Assembly: GCA_019419555.1 (NCBI GenBank)
Contig: DXZR01000023.1
Span: forward strand, 1 to 35,063
Length of the DNA: 35,063 bases
Reading direction: 5' to 3'
DNA from: Collinsella sp.
GTDB taxonomy: Bacteria > Actinomycetota > Coriobacteriia > Coriobacteriales > Coriobacteriaceae
Shown: positions 8,711 to 17,094 of the stretch, piece after piece
Layout: each line of letters starts with the position of its first letter
Position numbering within the stretch: the stretch's first letter is position 1
Position numbers and translations under genes: made by a program
Notes under the pieces: model-generated
The model's input: only the letters and a program-made list of their open reading frames with translations
Databases searched by the model: none
Told to the model about the DNA's origin: nothing

Positions 8711-9178
8711 CTACTCAGCGGTCTCCTCAGCAGGAGCCTCCTCGACAGCCTCGACCTTCTTGGGAGCAGCGGCCTTCTTGGGGGCCGGAGCAGCCTTCTT
8801 GGCCTTAGGCGTGCAAGGCTCGGTGACGAGCTCCATGATAACGATGGGAGCGTTGTCGCCCTTGCGGTTGCCGAGCTTCATGATGCGGGTATAACCGCCG
8901 TTGCGGTCCTGCCACATGCCCTGAGCAGCCTTGTCGAAGATCTCGGCAACGAGCTGCTTATCGCCGAGCTTGGCGATAGCCAGACGACGAGAGTGCAGGT
9001 CGCCCTTCTTGGCCCAGGTGATGATCGGATCGACGACCGAACGCAGCGCCTTAGCGCGGGTCTCGGTGGTCTTGATGCGGTCGTTCTCGAAGAGGGCCTT
9101 AGCAAGGCTCTTCTTCATGGCCTTGGTGTGGCTCGCATCGGTGCCGAGCTTCAGGCCCTTCTTAACGTTGTGACGCAT
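8711..9178 (-). CDS. rplQ: 50S ribosomal protein L17
   Basis: 155-aa ribosomal protein. Residues 1-115 are the standard L17 core (MRHNVKKGLKLG, the FENDRIKTTETRAK helix, VIMELV). About 40 extra residues form an Ala/Lys/Pro/Glu-rich acidic-basic tail, as is common in actinobacterial L17. It is the last gene of the alpha-type operon, 30 bases after rpoA, and is followed by the operon terminator. Confidence 0.97.
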   Translation of the reverse strand: MRHNVKKGLKLGTDASHTKAMKKSLAKALFENDRIKTTETRAKALRSVVDPIITWAKKGDLHSRRLAIAKLGDKQLVAEIFDKAAQGMWQDRNGGYTRIMKLGNRKGDNAPIVIMELVTEPCTPKAKKAAPAPKKAAAPKKVEAVEEAPAEETAE

Positions 9179-9208
9179 GGTCTAGTTTCTCCTCAAATAT
9201 GCGAAGCA

Positions 9209-10150
9209 TTAAGCCTTCAGGCTCAGGCCCATGGACTCAAGCTTGTCCTTCACTTCCTCGATCGACTTAACACCGAAGTTACGGATGTTGAGCAGATCGT
9301 TCTCCGAGAACTCAACGAGCTGACGGACCGAGTGAATGCTGGCGCGCTTAAGGCAGTTGTAGGAACGGACGGAAAGGTCCAGATCCTCGATCTGCTTGTC
9401 CAGCTCGGCGTTGTCGTTGGTGACCTCGGGAGCGAAGATCGAAGCCTCCTCCTCGACCTCGGGGGTCTCGGCAAGGTTCATAAAGGCGGCCATATGCTGG
9501 TTGATGATATTGGCAGCCTGGACCACGGCGTCGCGCGGGGCGATGGAGCCGTTGGTCTCGATCTCGAGGACAAGGCGGTCGTAGTCGGTGTGCTGACCGA
9601 CACGGCAAGCCTCAACGAGCTTGGCGCAACGGGAAACCGGCGAGTACAGCGAGTCGACGTGGATCACACCGATGGGATCGTTGTCGCGCTTGTTGGCCTC
9701 GCCAGAAACATAGCCGCGGCCATAGCCGATGCGCATGCTCATGGTGAGATGGCCACCCTCGGTGAGCGTTGCGATGTGCTGCTCGGGGTTGACCAGCTCA
9801 AACTCGGACGGAATAAAGAAGTCCGCACCGGTGACCTCGCAGGGGCCGTCAACCGAGATGGTGGCGGTCGCCTCGTCGGTCGTGCCGAGAGCCCTGAAGA
9901 CAAGACCCTTGACATTCAGGACGATGTCGGTGACATCCTCGACCATGTTAGGGATGGTCATGAACTCGTGCTGCGCGCCATCGATCTGAATAGCCTCGAC
10001 GGCGGCACCCTCGAGCGAGGACAGAAGAACGCGACGAAGGGAGTTACCCAGCGTATCGCCGTAGCCACGCTCGAGCGGCTCGACGGAGACACGAGCAGAC
10101 GTCTCGTTGATCTCTTCGACCTGAACCTGAGGCCTAATGAATTCTGACAT
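9209..10150 (-). CDS. rpoA: DNA-directed RNA polymerase subunit alpha
   Basis: 313-aa alpha subunit. The N-terminal domain (about 1-230) dimerises and binds beta/beta' (ERGYGDTLGNSLRRVLLSSLEGAAV). An acidic linker follows, then a C-terminal domain (about 250-313) with the helix-hairpin-helix region LNIRNFGVKSIEEVKDKL, which contacts promoter UP elements and activators. Length and gene position between rpsD and rplQ are canonical. A GGAGG-type ribosome binding site precedes the ATG. Confidence 0.98.
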   Translation of the reverse strand: MSEFIRPQVQVEEINETSARVSVEPLERGYGDTLGNSLRRVLLSSLEGAAVEAIQIDGAQHEFMTIPNMVEDVTDIVLNVKGLVFRALGTTDEATATISVDGPCEVTGADFFIPSEFELVNPEQHIATLTEGGHLTMSMRIGYGRGYVSGEANKRDNDPIGVIHVDSLYSPVSRCAKLVEACRVGQHTDYDRLVLEIETNGSIAPRDAVVQAANIINQHMAAFMNLAETPEVEEEASIFAPEVTNDNAELDKQIEDLDLSVRSYNCLKRASIHSVRQLVEFSENDLLNIRNFGVKSIEEVKDKLESMGLSLKA

Positions 10151-10182
10151 GTATTACCTCCAGCCTCAGCAGCCCGGATGGA

Positions 10183-10779
10183 CTACTTAGAGTAGAGCTC
10201 GACGATGAGCTGCTCGTTGATATCACCGCTGATCTGCTCACGCGTCGGCAGAGCGAGCACGTTACCAGACAGCTTCTCGATATCGACCTCGAGCCAGCCA
10301 GGGACCTCAAAGCGCTCGGAGGAAATCAGGGCCTCCTTGATGGGGAGGAGGTCACGGAACTTCTCGCCGACAGCGACAACGTCGCCGGCCTTGACGCGGT
10401 AGGACGGGATGTCCACGCGCTTGCCGTTCACGGTGAAGTGACCGTGACTGACGGACTGACGAGCCTCTTTGCGGGTGCGGGCGAAGCCAAGACGGAAGAC
10501 GACGTTGTCGAGGCGAGACTCAAGGATGATCATGAGGTTCTCACCGGTGACGCCGTTCATCTTGCGGGCCTTGTTGAAGTAGCCGTGGAACTGCTTCTCC
10601 AGAACGCCATAGATGAACTTGACCTTCTGCTTCTCGCGCAGCTGCATGCCGTACTCAGATTCCTTGCGACGGCGCTTGGGCTGACGGATAGATTCCTTCT
10701 TGCTGCTGTAACCGAGCTCAGCGGGATCGATCCCGAGCTGACGGCAGCGCTTAAGAACAGGAGTCCTGTCGATTGCCAT
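10183..10779 (-). CDS. rpsD: 30S ribosomal protein S4
   Basis: 198-aa primary 16S rRNA-binding protein. The N-terminus (MAIDRTPVLKRCRQLG) lacks the paired cysteines of zinc-binding S4, so this is the cysteine-poor form. The S4 RNA-binding domain (LDNVVFRLGFARTRKEARQSVSHGHF) starts near residue 89. In other bacteria S4 autoregulates the alpha operon; no such site is evident here. It lies between rpsK and rpoA. Confidence 0.97.
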   Translation of the reverse strand: MAIDRTPVLKRCRQLGIDPAELGYSSKKESIRQPKRRRKESEYGMQLREKQKVKFIYGVLEKQFHGYFNKARKMNGVTGENLMIILESRLDNVVFRLGFARTRKEARQSVSHGHFTVNGKRVDIPSYRVKAGDVVAVGEKFRDLLPIKEALISSERFEVPGWLEVDIEKLSGNVLALPTREQISGDINEQLIVELYSK

Positions 10780-10798
10780 ATTGATACGATCCTTTCAG

Positions 10799-11203
10799 TT
10801 ACACGCGGCGACGCTTCTTGGGGCGGCAGCCGTTGTGCGGAATGGGGGTCTTGTCCTGGATGCTCGAGACCTCGAGGCCAGCAGCCTGGAGGGAGCGGAT
10901 GGCGGTCTCACGACCGGAGCCGGGGCCCTTGACGAAGACGGAAACCTTCTTCATACCGTGCTCCATGGCCTGCTTGGCAGCAGCCTCGGCAGCCATCTGA
11001 GCAGCGAACGGCGTGGACTTACGGGAGCCCTTGAAGCCCACCTGGCCAGCCGACTTCCAGGAAATGACGTTGCCCTGGGGATCGGTGATCGAAACAATCG
11101 TGTTGTTGAACGTAGAACGAATGTGAGCCTGGCCCACGGAAATGTTCTTACGGTCCGCGCGCTTCAGACGGGCAGCGCGAACGTTCTTCTTAGCAGTAGC
11201 CAT
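10799..11203 (-). CDS. rpsK: 30S ribosomal protein S11
   Basis: 134-aa small-subunit platform protein. Typical segments are AHIRSTFNNTIVSITD, GFKGSRKSTPFAAQ and the C-terminal basic end CRPKKRRRV, which follows the conserved DKTPIPHNG. It is 14 bases downstream of rpsM with its own ribosome binding site. Confidence 0.97.
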   Translation of the reverse strand: MATAKKNVRAARLKRADRKNISVGQAHIRSTFNNTIVSITDPQGNVISWKSAGQVGFKGSRKSTPFAAQMAAEAAAKQAMEHGMKKVSVFVKGPGSGRETAIRSLQAAGLEVSSIQDKTPIPHNGCRPKKRRRV

Positions 11204-11217
11204 CTATCTAGCGCTCC

Positions 11218-11592
11218 TTATTTCTTCTTCTTAGCACCGATCTGACGCTTCGGGCCCTTGCGGGTACGAGCGTTAGTGTGGGTGCGCTGGCCGCGGACCG
11301 GGAGGCCCTTGCGGTGACGAAGGCCGCGGTTGCAGCCGATGTCCATAAGGCGCTTGACGTTCTGGTTGCGCTCACGGCGGAGGTCGCCCTCAACCATGAT
11401 CTGGTTCTTATCGATATAATCGCGGATGGCGTTAACCTCATCCTCGGTGAGGTCCTTAACGCGCGTATCCACGTTAACGTTGCACTCGACGCAAATCTTC
11501 GTCGCAGTGGTGCGGCCGATGCCGTAAATGTAGGTCAGACCGATCTCAACGCGCTTCTCACGCGGGAGGTCGACACCATTAATACGGGCCAA
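11218..11592 (-). CDS. rpsM: 30S ribosomal protein S13
   Basis: 124-aa head protein of the 30S subunit that contacts 50S and P-site tRNA. The start MARINGVDLPREKRVEIGL, the YGIGRTTA helix-hairpin-helix and the C-terminal GQRTHTNARTRKGPKR extension are diagnostic. It is separated from rpmJ by 14 bases. Confidence 0.97.
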   Translation of the reverse strand: MARINGVDLPREKRVEIGLTYIYGIGRTTATKICVECNVNVDTRVKDLTEDEVNAIRDYIDKNQIMVEGDLRRERNQNVKRLMDIGCNRGLRHRKGLPVRGQRTHTNARTRKGPKRQIGAKKKK

Positions 11593-11606
11593 CGTAGTCT
11601 CCTCTC

Positions 11607-11720
11607 TTAACCCTGACGCTGCTTATGACGGGGGTTCTCGCAAATGACGAGGACCTTGCCATGGCGCCTAATGATTTTGCACTTATCGCACATCTTCTTG
11701 ACCGAAGGACGTACCTTCAT
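11607..11720 (-). CDS. rpmJ: 50S ribosomal protein L36 (zinc-binding form)
   Basis: A 37-codon gene, MKVRPSVKKMCDKCK at the start and ENPRHKQRQG at the end. It has C11, C14, C27 and H32, the zinc ligands of the C+ form of L36. The ATG at 11720 has GAAAGGAAG upstream. It sits between infA and rpsM as in most bacteria. Its 150-base upstream gap, longer than usual, holds two hairpins. Confidence 0.97.
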   Translation of the reverse strand: MKVRPSVKKMCDKCKIIRRHGKVLVICENPRHKQRQG

Positions 11721-11769
11721 CGTTCTTCCTTTCGGTAGCGCTCAAACTACTTCCCTACTATCTACTCGC

Positions 11770-11799
11770 CCAGCCGCAGGCGTTTAAAACTATGGCTGG
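11770..11799 (-). promoter_or_regulatory. Hairpin in the infA-rpmJ intergenic leader (downstream one)
   Basis: CCAGCC pairs with GGCTGG across about 18 bases, roughly 50 bases before rpmJ. It could be an mRNA processing site or part of an L36/S13 leader. Confidence 0.3.
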
Positions 11800-11813
11800 T
11801 CTTCACACACAAT

Positions 11814-11845
11814 CCGACCGTAGGTTGAGCTAAGCCTGCAGTCGG
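11814..11845 (-). promoter_or_regulatory. Hairpin in the infA-rpmJ intergenic leader (upstream one)
   Basis: An imperfect 12-bp stem (CCGAC/GTCGG extended by GCAGGCTT pairing with wobbles to GACCTAC-like bases) starts 26 bases after the infA stop. There is no T-tract, so it is not a clear terminator. Confidence 0.35.
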
Positions 11846-11870
11846 AAATGGAGTGCGTGTATGCGTGCCG

Positions 11871-12095
11871 CTATTTGTAGCGATAGGTGATGCGGCCGCG
11901 GGTCAGGTCGTACGGGGAAAGCTCCACGACAACCCTGTCACCGGGGAGAATACGGATGTAATTCATTCGGATCTTGCCAGAAATGTTGCACAGAACCGAA
12001 TGACCGTTCTCGAGCTCGACATTAAACATGGCGTTGGGCAACGGTTCCTTTACCGTACCCTCGAGCTCAATTGCGTCTTCCTTCTTCACAAGCAA
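11871..12095 (-). CDS. infA: Translation initiation factor IF-1
   Basis: 72-74 aa OB-fold factor that occupies the ribosomal A site during initiation. The sequence VKKEDAIELEGTVKEPLPNA, SGKIRMNYIRILPGDRV and YDLTRGRITYRYK is unmistakable. The start is uncertain: a TTG at 12095 (MLVKK) or a GTG at 12089, which would give the family-typical 72 aa. Neither has a strong Shine-Dalgarno (AGAGAAAGATGA). A sigma-70-like promoter lies just upstream at 12129-12157. Confidence 0.95.
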   Translation of the reverse strand: MLVKKEDAIELEGTVKEPLPNAMFNVELENGHSVLCNISGKIRMNYIRILPGDRVVVELSPYDLTRGRITYRYK

Positions 12096-12128
12096 TCATC
12101 TTTCTCTAGAAAACGACAGCGATTGAGT

Positions 12129-12157
12129 ATTCTACAACACGTATGCACGCATCGTAA
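12129..12157 (-). promoter_or_regulatory. Possible promoter of infA-rpmJ-rpsM-rpsK-rpsD-rpoA-rplQ
   Basis: On the minus strand TTACGA, a 17-base spacer and TAGAAT lie about 34 bases before infA. The -10 is good and the -35 weak. An internal promoter here would separate the alpha operon from the spc operon. Confidence 0.4.
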
Positions 12158-12193
12158 TAACTTCGTAATGGCTCCACAACTAAGTGGAACTTG

Positions 12194-12982
12194 TTACATT
12201 TCTCCGCCTTGGAGCGAACACCAAGCACCTTGGGCATCCGTGGTCAGAATCACCGGACCGTCATTGGTAATGGCGACGGTGTTCTCGTAGTGCGCGGCGG
12301 GCAGGTGGTCGTTGGTCGTAACGATCCAACCGTCGGAGCCCGTGCTCACATGGTTGGAACCCATCGTAACCATCGGCTCGATGGCGATGACCATACCAGC
12401 CTGAAGGCGAACGCCTCTCCCCTTCTTTCCATAATTTGGAACGTTGGGGTCCTCGTGCATCACACGGCCGATACCATGCCCCACGTAATCGCGAAGCACG
12501 CCGTAACCGTGAGACTCGGCGAGGGACTGAACGGCATAGCCGACGTCCCCGATATGGTTACCGGGAACAGCCTGCTCGATGGCAGCCTTAAGGCAATCAC
12601 GCGTGACCTCGCACAAAGCCTTGGCTTCGGGCGTGGGGGTGCCGACGAAAAACGTCCAAGCGTTATCGCCGACCCAACCGTCGACAACGGCTCCCGTATC
12701 GATGGAGATGATATCGCCATCGCGCAGGATCATGTCGGGGTTGGGAATACCGTGGACCACGGCATCGTTGATCGATGCGCAAATGGTCCCCGGGAACCCG
12801 CCGTAACCCTTAAAGGCCGGGGTGCCGCCATGCATGCGGATAATCTGCTCCGCGAGCTGATCGAGCTCAAAAGTCGAAACGCCGGGACGCACCATGGCTC
12901 CAACGTGGCGGAGCGCCATCTTAGATAGCGCTCCTGCCTTCTTCATCTGCTCGATTTGCGTTGCAGACTTAATCTTGATCAT
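12194..12982 (-). CDS. map: Type I methionine aminopeptidase
   Basis: 262-aa metalloenzyme that removes N-terminal methionine from nascent proteins. The five metal ligands are visible in order: SIDTG, GDNAW, GHGIG, AIEPM and HYENTV. It belongs to the short bacterial type without an N-terminal SH3 or zinc extension. The ATG overlaps the adk stop in ATGA, indicating translational coupling, and the adk-map-infA order is the common secY-linked arrangement. Confidence 0.97.
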   Translation of the reverse strand: MIKIKSATQIEQMKKAGALSKMALRHVGAMVRPGVSTFELDQLAEQIIRMHGGTPAFKGYGGFPGTICASINDAVVHGIPNPDMILRDGDIISIDTGAVVDGWVGDNAWTFFVGTPTPEAKALCEVTRDCLKAAIEQAVPGNHIGDVGYAVQSLAESHGYGVLRDYVGHGIGRVMHEDPNVPNYGKKGRGVRLQAGMVIAIEPMVTMGSNHVSTGSDGWIVTTNDHLPAAHYENTVAITNDGPVILTTDAQGAWCSLQGGEM

Positions 12983-13605
12983 AGACCGAGAGCCTCTTTG
13001 ACATCCCCGTACACAGTCTCGCGAGCCTGGTCACCGTTGACCGACTTGAGCAGACCCTGGCCACGATAGTAGTCGACGAGCGGGCTCGTGGACTTCTCGT
13101 AGACGTCGAGACGGTTCTTGATGGTCTCGGGCTTGTCGTCGTCGCGCTGATACATCTCGCCACCGCACTTGGGGCAGGTGGCATCGGCAGCGGTGCCGGT
13201 GTAACCGCAGGCGCGGCAGGTGCGACGCGAAGACAGACGATCGATAATGACCTCGGGGGCCACATCGACCAGAAGGGCACAGTCGATCTCGCGACCCATG
13301 GCGGAAAGCTCGGAATCGAGCGTCACAGCCTGGGCGGTGTTGCGCGGGAAGCCGTCGAGGATGAAGCCCTGCTGGGCGTCATCGGCGGCAAGGCGCTCCT
13401 TGACAAGGTCGATCACGAGCTGGTCGGGAACGAGCTCGCCAGCGTCCATGTACTTCTTAGCCTGAATACCAAGCTCGGTGCCACCCTTGACGGCAGCACG
13501 CAGCAGGTCGCCCGTGGAAATATGGGCGACGCCAAACTCGGCGACGAGCTCCTGTGCGACGGTGCCCTTACCGGCACCCGGAGCTCCGAGCAATACGAGG
13601 TTCAT
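12979..13605 (-). CDS. adk: Adenylate kinase (zinc-lid type)
   Basis: 208-aa nucleoside monophosphate kinase interconverting ATP + AMP and 2 ADP. The P-loop GAPGAGKGT is at residues 7-15, STGDLLRAA in the AMP site, and GFPRN in the core. The LID carries CRACGY and CPKCGG, four cysteines that form a structural zinc site. The ATG at 13605 has AGAGGAGG upstream; an earlier TTG adds two residues. It lies 18 bases after secY. Confidence 0.97.
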   Translation of the reverse strand: MNLVLLGAPGAGKGTVAQELVAEFGVAHISTGDLLRAAVKGGTELGIQAKKYMDAGELVPDQLVIDLVKERLAADDAQQGFILDGFPRNTAQAVTLDSELSAMGREIDCALLVDVAPEVIIDRLSSRRTCRACGYTGTAADATCPKCGGEMYQRDDDKPETIKNRLDVYEKSTSPLVDYYRGQGLLKSVNGDQARETVYGDVKEALGL

Positions 13606-13623
13606 GAGCAATCCTCCTCTAGC

Positions 13624-14910
13624 CTATTTAAAGAATCCATCGTAATCATACATCTTGATCTGACCTTCGAGCTTATCGACCGTGTCGAGCACGACGCCGA
13701 CCATGATGAGGATGGACGTGCCGCCAAATGCCTGGATCAGATGGTTACCCGTGAAGGAGAAGATGATCGAAGGCACGATGGCGATGAGCGCCAAAAAGAC
13801 AGCGCTGGGAAGCGTGATCTTGTTGAGCGCGTTCTTGATGTAGGCCGCGGTAGCCCTACCCGGACGGACGCCCGGAATAAAGCCGCCCTGCTTCTTAAGG
13901 TTATCGGCCGTGTCATCGGGGTTGAACACCATGGAGGTGTAGAAGTACGCGAAGAACACGATGAGGACAACGTTAAGCACCCAGTTGAGCCAACCGGTCG
14001 AAAGCGCGGAGGCAACTGCCTGAATCCAGCCGATGCCGGGGAAGAACACGGCAATCTGAGCCGGGAAGTACAGCAGCGCCGAAGCGAAGATGATCGGCAC
14101 GACACCCGCGGTGTTGACCTTGATGGGCAGGTAGGTGGTCTGGCCACCCATCATGCGACGGCCCACGACGCGCTTAGCGTAGGAGACCGGGATGCGGCGC
14201 TGGCCGCGCTCAAGGAAAACAATCAGCGGGATAACCAGCAGGATGATGGCGCAGATGATCACCATGGTGATGATGCCACCAGCATTGCCCTCGGTGCTGG
14301 AAAAGATAGCCTGCGGCAGACCGGCCATGATGTTCGCGAAGATGATCAGCGACATGCCATTGCCGATACCGCGCTGGGTGATGAGCTCACCAATCCACAT
14401 GATCAGCATGGCGCCCGCGGTGAGCGTACCGACGATCATGAGGTCGAAGATGATCTCGGGAGCGCCGGCGCCATTGAAGCTGATGCCGAAGCTCTTAAAG
14501 AGGAAGAGGTAACCCACGGAGTTGAGGATTGCCAGAGCCAGGGTGAGGTAACGCGAATACTGCGTAATCTTGGTCTGACCGACCTCGCCCTCGCGGGCAA
14601 GCTCATGCAGGGAAGGCACGACGGCCTGGAGCATCTGGAGGATGATCGAGCTGGTGATGTAAGGCATGATGCCCAGCGAAAACACCGACACATAGCTCAA
14701 CGCGCCGCCAGAGAAAAGATTCAGGAGGGCCATAGCACCTGCGGCGACCGAATTGTTATCGGTCGAGAAAAGGCCCAGCATCCCCTGGAAGGGAATGCCG
14801 GGCACAGGAACGTGCGCACCAATGCGGTACACGACGAGCATAGCTATGGTAAAAAGAATCTTTTCGCGCAATTCTTTGATGCGGAAAGCATTCTTAAGAC
14901 CATTTAGCAC
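13624..14910 (-). CDS. secY: Preprotein translocase subunit SecY
   Basis: 428-aa integral membrane channel protein of the Sec translocon, with about ten transmembrane helices. Signatures include the N-terminal VYRIGAHVPVPGI, the plug-region segment after it, ITSSIILQMLQAV, and FLERGQRRIPVSYAKR in a cytoplasmic loop. The start overlaps the rplO end by 7 bases, so translation is coupled. The position between rplO and adk is canonical. Confidence 0.98.
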   Translation of the reverse strand: MLNGLKNAFRIKELREKILFTIAMLVVYRIGAHVPVPGIPFQGMLGLFSTDNNSVAAGAMALLNLFSGGALSYVSVFSLGIMPYITSSIILQMLQAVVPSLHELAREGEVGQTKITQYSRYLTLALAILNSVGYLFLFKSFGISFNGAGAPEIIFDLMIVGTLTAGAMLIMWIGELITQRGIGNGMSLIIFANIMAGLPQAIFSSTEGNAGGIITMVIICAIILLVIPLIVFLERGQRRIPVSYAKRVVGRRMMGGQTTYLPIKVNTAGVVPIIFASALLYFPAQIAVFFPGIGWIQAVASALSTGWLNWVLNVVLIVFFAYFYTSMVFNPDDTADNLKKQGGFIPGVRPGRATAAYIKNALNKITLPSAVFLALIAIVPSIIFSFTGNHLIQAFGGTSILIMVGVVLDTVDKLEGQIKMYDYDGFFK

Positions 14911-15353
14911 GGCAGCTCGACCTTTCCGCCGGCGGCCTCGATCTTGGCCTGCGCAGAAGCGCTGACCTTGTCGACCTTGACCGTGAACTTCTTGGTGAGC
15001 TCACCATTGCCGAGCACCTTGACGGGCTCGAACTCGCTCTTGGTGATGCGAGCGGCCTTAAGAGCGGCACCGTCGATCACAGCGCCGTCCTCGAACTTAC
15101 GCTCGAGACGCTCAACGTTAACAGCGGTGTACTCGATACGACGGGGGTTACGGAAGCCCGGAAGCTTGGGCAGGCGCATAGCCAGCGGAGTCTGGCCACC
15201 CTCGAAGCCGGCACCCTTGGTGCCGCCAGAGCGGGAACCCTGGCCCTTCTGACCGCGGCCAGAAGTGGTGCCGTGACCCGAAGAATTGCCACGGCCGACG
15301 CGCTTGCGGTTCTTGGTGGAACCGGGCGCGGGAGTAAGATCGTGAAGCTGCAT
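14904..15353 (-). CDS. rplO: 50S ribosomal protein L15
   Basis: 149-aa large-subunit protein. The Gly/Arg/Ser-rich N-terminal extension (RVGRGNSSGHGTTSGRGQKG) reaches into rRNA; the globular C-terminal half includes LPKLPGFRNP. It lies 3 bases after rpmD and overlaps secY by 7 bases. Confidence 0.97.
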   Translation of the reverse strand: MQLHDLTPAPGSTKNRKRVGRGNSSGHGTTSGRGQKGQGSRSGGTKGAGFEGGQTPLAMRLPKLPGFRNPRRIEYTAVNVERLERKFEDGAVIDGAALKAARITKSEFEPVKVLGNGELTKKFTVKVDKVSASAQAKIEAAGGKVELPC

Positions 15354-15356
15354 TTG

Positions 15357-15539
15357 CTACTCCTCTACAATCTCGACAAGGTGCTTGACCTTGAAGATCA
15401 TGCCGCGGACGGACTCGTTGTCAGCAATCTCGCGAACCTCGCGGATCCTGTGGAGACCGAGGGCACGGACAGTACGGACCTGGTCCTGCTTGCAACCGTT
15501 GGTGCTGCGGACCTGCTTGATCTTGATGGTGTCAGCCAT
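15357..15539 (-). CDS. rpmD: 50S ribosomal protein L30
   Basis: 60-aa protein with the L30 pattern: KIKQVRSTNGCKQDQVRTVRALGL and VRGMIFKVKHLVEI. Two bases separate it from rpsE and three from rplO. Confidence 0.96.
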   Translation of the reverse strand: MADTIKIKQVRSTNGCKQDQVRTVRALGLHRIREVREIADNESVRGMIFKVKHLVEIVEE

Positions 15540-15541
15540 GC

Positions 15542-16066
15542 TTAGTTCTCCTTACCGACGAACATCTCGGAGACCGTCAGGCCACGGCGAGCCGCGACGT
15601 CCTCAGGGCTGGAGAGCTCCTTGAGGCCCTCGACGGCAGCCTTGATGATGTTGAGGCCGTTGTCGGTACCGAGGGACTTGGACAGGACGTTCTTGATGCC
15701 AGCAAGCTCGAAGAGGGGACGCACAGCGCCGCCGGCGATAACGCCGGTACCCTCGACAGCGGGCTTGATGATGATGCGGCCGGCACCAAAGTGGCCGAGA
15801 ACCTCGTGCGGGATGGTGCCCTGCTCGGTCACCGGCACGTGGAACATGTTCTTCTTGGCATCGAGAGATGCCTTGGAGATGGCCATGGGCACCTCAGCGG
15901 ACTTGCCCATGCCAACGCCGACGTTGCCCTTGCCGTCGCCAACGACGACGAGAGCGACGAGGCTCATGCGACGACCACCCTTGACGGTCTTCGACACGCG
16001 GTTGATGTAAACGACGCGCTCCTCGAACTCGGAGGCCTCGCGCTGCTGCTTCTGATTACGAGCCAT
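15542..16066 (-). CDS. rpsE: 30S ribosomal protein S5
   Basis: 174-aa decoding-fidelity protein. The double-stranded RNA-binding half contains FEERVVYINRVSKTVKGGRRMSLVALVVVGDG, the C-terminal half GTGVIAGGAVRPLFELAGIKNVLSKSLG. It is placed between rplR and rpmD as expected. Confidence 0.97.
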   Translation of the reverse strand: MARNQKQQREASEFEERVVYINRVSKTVKGGRRMSLVALVVVGDGKGNVGVGMGKSAEVPMAISKASLDAKKNMFHVPVTEQGTIPHEVLGHFGAGRIIIKPAVEGTGVIAGGAVRPLFELAGIKNVLSKSLGTDNGLNIIKAAVEGLKELSSPEDVAARRGLTVSEMFVGKEN

Positions 16067-16080
16067 GTGCTACATACCTC

Positions 16081-16449
16081 CTAGAACTCGAGACCGGCGG
16101 CACGAGCACCGTCGGCGAGGGCCTTGACGCGGCCATGGTAGATACGGCCACCGCGATCGAAGGCGACCTTGGTGATGCCGGCCTCGATGGCACGCTTGCC
16201 AACGAGCTGACCGACCTTCTCCGCAGCCTCCTTGTTCGAGGTGTGGGTGCCCTTGAACTCGGCCTCGAGGGTCGAGGCAGAGACGAGCGTCAGGCTGGAG
16301 CCCTTGCTGTCGTCGATGATCTGGGCATAGATGTTGGCGTTAGTACGGGTCACGCGAAGACGCGGACGCTCGGAGGTACCCGAGACCTTGCCGCGAACAC
16401 GACGCTGACGACGCTTGAGGCCTTCCAGCTTCGCCTTATGCTTGTTCAT
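16081..16449 (-). CDS. rplR: 50S ribosomal protein L18
   Basis: 122-aa 5S rRNA-binding protein. Signatures are RRQRRVRGKVSGTSERPRLRVTRTNANIYAQIID and the C-terminal FDRGGRIYHGRVKALADGARAAGLEF. It lies 14 bases before rpsE. Confidence 0.97.
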   Translation of the reverse strand: MNKHKAKLEGLKRRQRRVRGKVSGTSERPRLRVTRTNANIYAQIIDDSKGSSLTLVSASTLEAEFKGTHTSNKEAAEKVGQLVGKRAIEAGITKVAFDRGGRIYHGRVKALADGARAAGLEF

Positions 16450-16477
16450 ACGTAAACTCCTAAAAAGGTTGATCTTG

Positions 16478-16499
16478 CCAGCACCTGACGGGGTGCTGG
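16478..16499 (-). other. Intercistronic hairpin between rplF and rplR
   Basis: CCAGCACC pairs perfectly with GGTGCTGG around a 6-nt loop in the 75-base gap. No T-tract is present; it may be an RNase processing or stability element. Confidence 0.5.
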
Positions 16500-16524
16500 T
16501 CTTATGCGAGTGAGTCGGTTACGA

Positions 16525-17061
16525 CTACTTGGCGGCCTTACCCAGCTTGCGGCGGATGTGCTCGCCAACGTAGTGGATACCCTTGCCCTTGTAAGGCTCG
16601 GGAGGACGATGGCCGCGGATCTCAGCGGCAATCTGACCGACCTGCTGCTTGTTGATACCCTTGACGTTCACGTGGGTGTTGTCGGGAACCTCGAAGGTGA
16701 TGCCCTCGGGAGCCTCGACGATCACGGGGTGCGAGAAGCCCAGGGAGAACTCGAGGTTCTTGCCCTTCTGCTGCACGCGGTAACCGACGCCGGCGAGCTC
16801 GAGCTTCTTCTCGAAGCCCTCGGAAACGCCAACAACCATGTTGTGGATGAGGGCACGGGTGAGGCCGTGGCGGGCACGGGTCTCACGCTCGTCGTCGGGA
16901 CGGGAAACGGTGAGGACGTTGTCCTCGACGTTGATAGCGAGCTTCTCAAAGACATCGAGCTCGAGCTGGCCCTTGGGGCCCTTGACGACAACGTTGTTGC
17001 CGTTGACTGCCACTTCGACTCCGGCGGGAATCTGGACAGGCTTATTACCGATACGAGACAC
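16525..17061 (-). CDS. rplF: 50S ribosomal protein L6
   Basis: 178-aa protein with two repeated L6 folds. The start MSRIGNKPVQIPAGVEV and the C-terminal RGHRPPEPYKGKGIHYVGEHIRRK are diagnostic. It sits between rpsH (33 bases) and rplR (75 bases). Confidence 0.97.
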   Translation of the reverse strand: MSRIGNKPVQIPAGVEVAVNGNNVVVKGPKGQLELDVFEKLAINVEDNVLTVSRPDDERETRARHGLTRALIHNMVVGVSEGFEKKLELAGVGYRVQQKGKNLEFSLGFSHPVIVEAPEGITFEVPDNTHVNVKGINKQQVGQIAAEIRGHRPPEPYKGKGIHYVGEHIRRKLGKAAK

Positions 17062-17094
17062 GGTGATCTCCTTTCCTTCTACCTACCGAGCGAA

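Noticed and set aside
8696..10147. A 483-codon plus-strand frame opposite rplQ and rpoA
   Set aside because: It mirrors two essential genes; the Leu/Val/Gly/Asp-rich product is the usual shadow of GC3-biased coding.
13522..14907. A 461-codon plus-strand frame opposite secY
   Set aside because: The product is an Asp/His/Arg-rich sequence with no membrane or domain pattern; secY on the other strand is certain.
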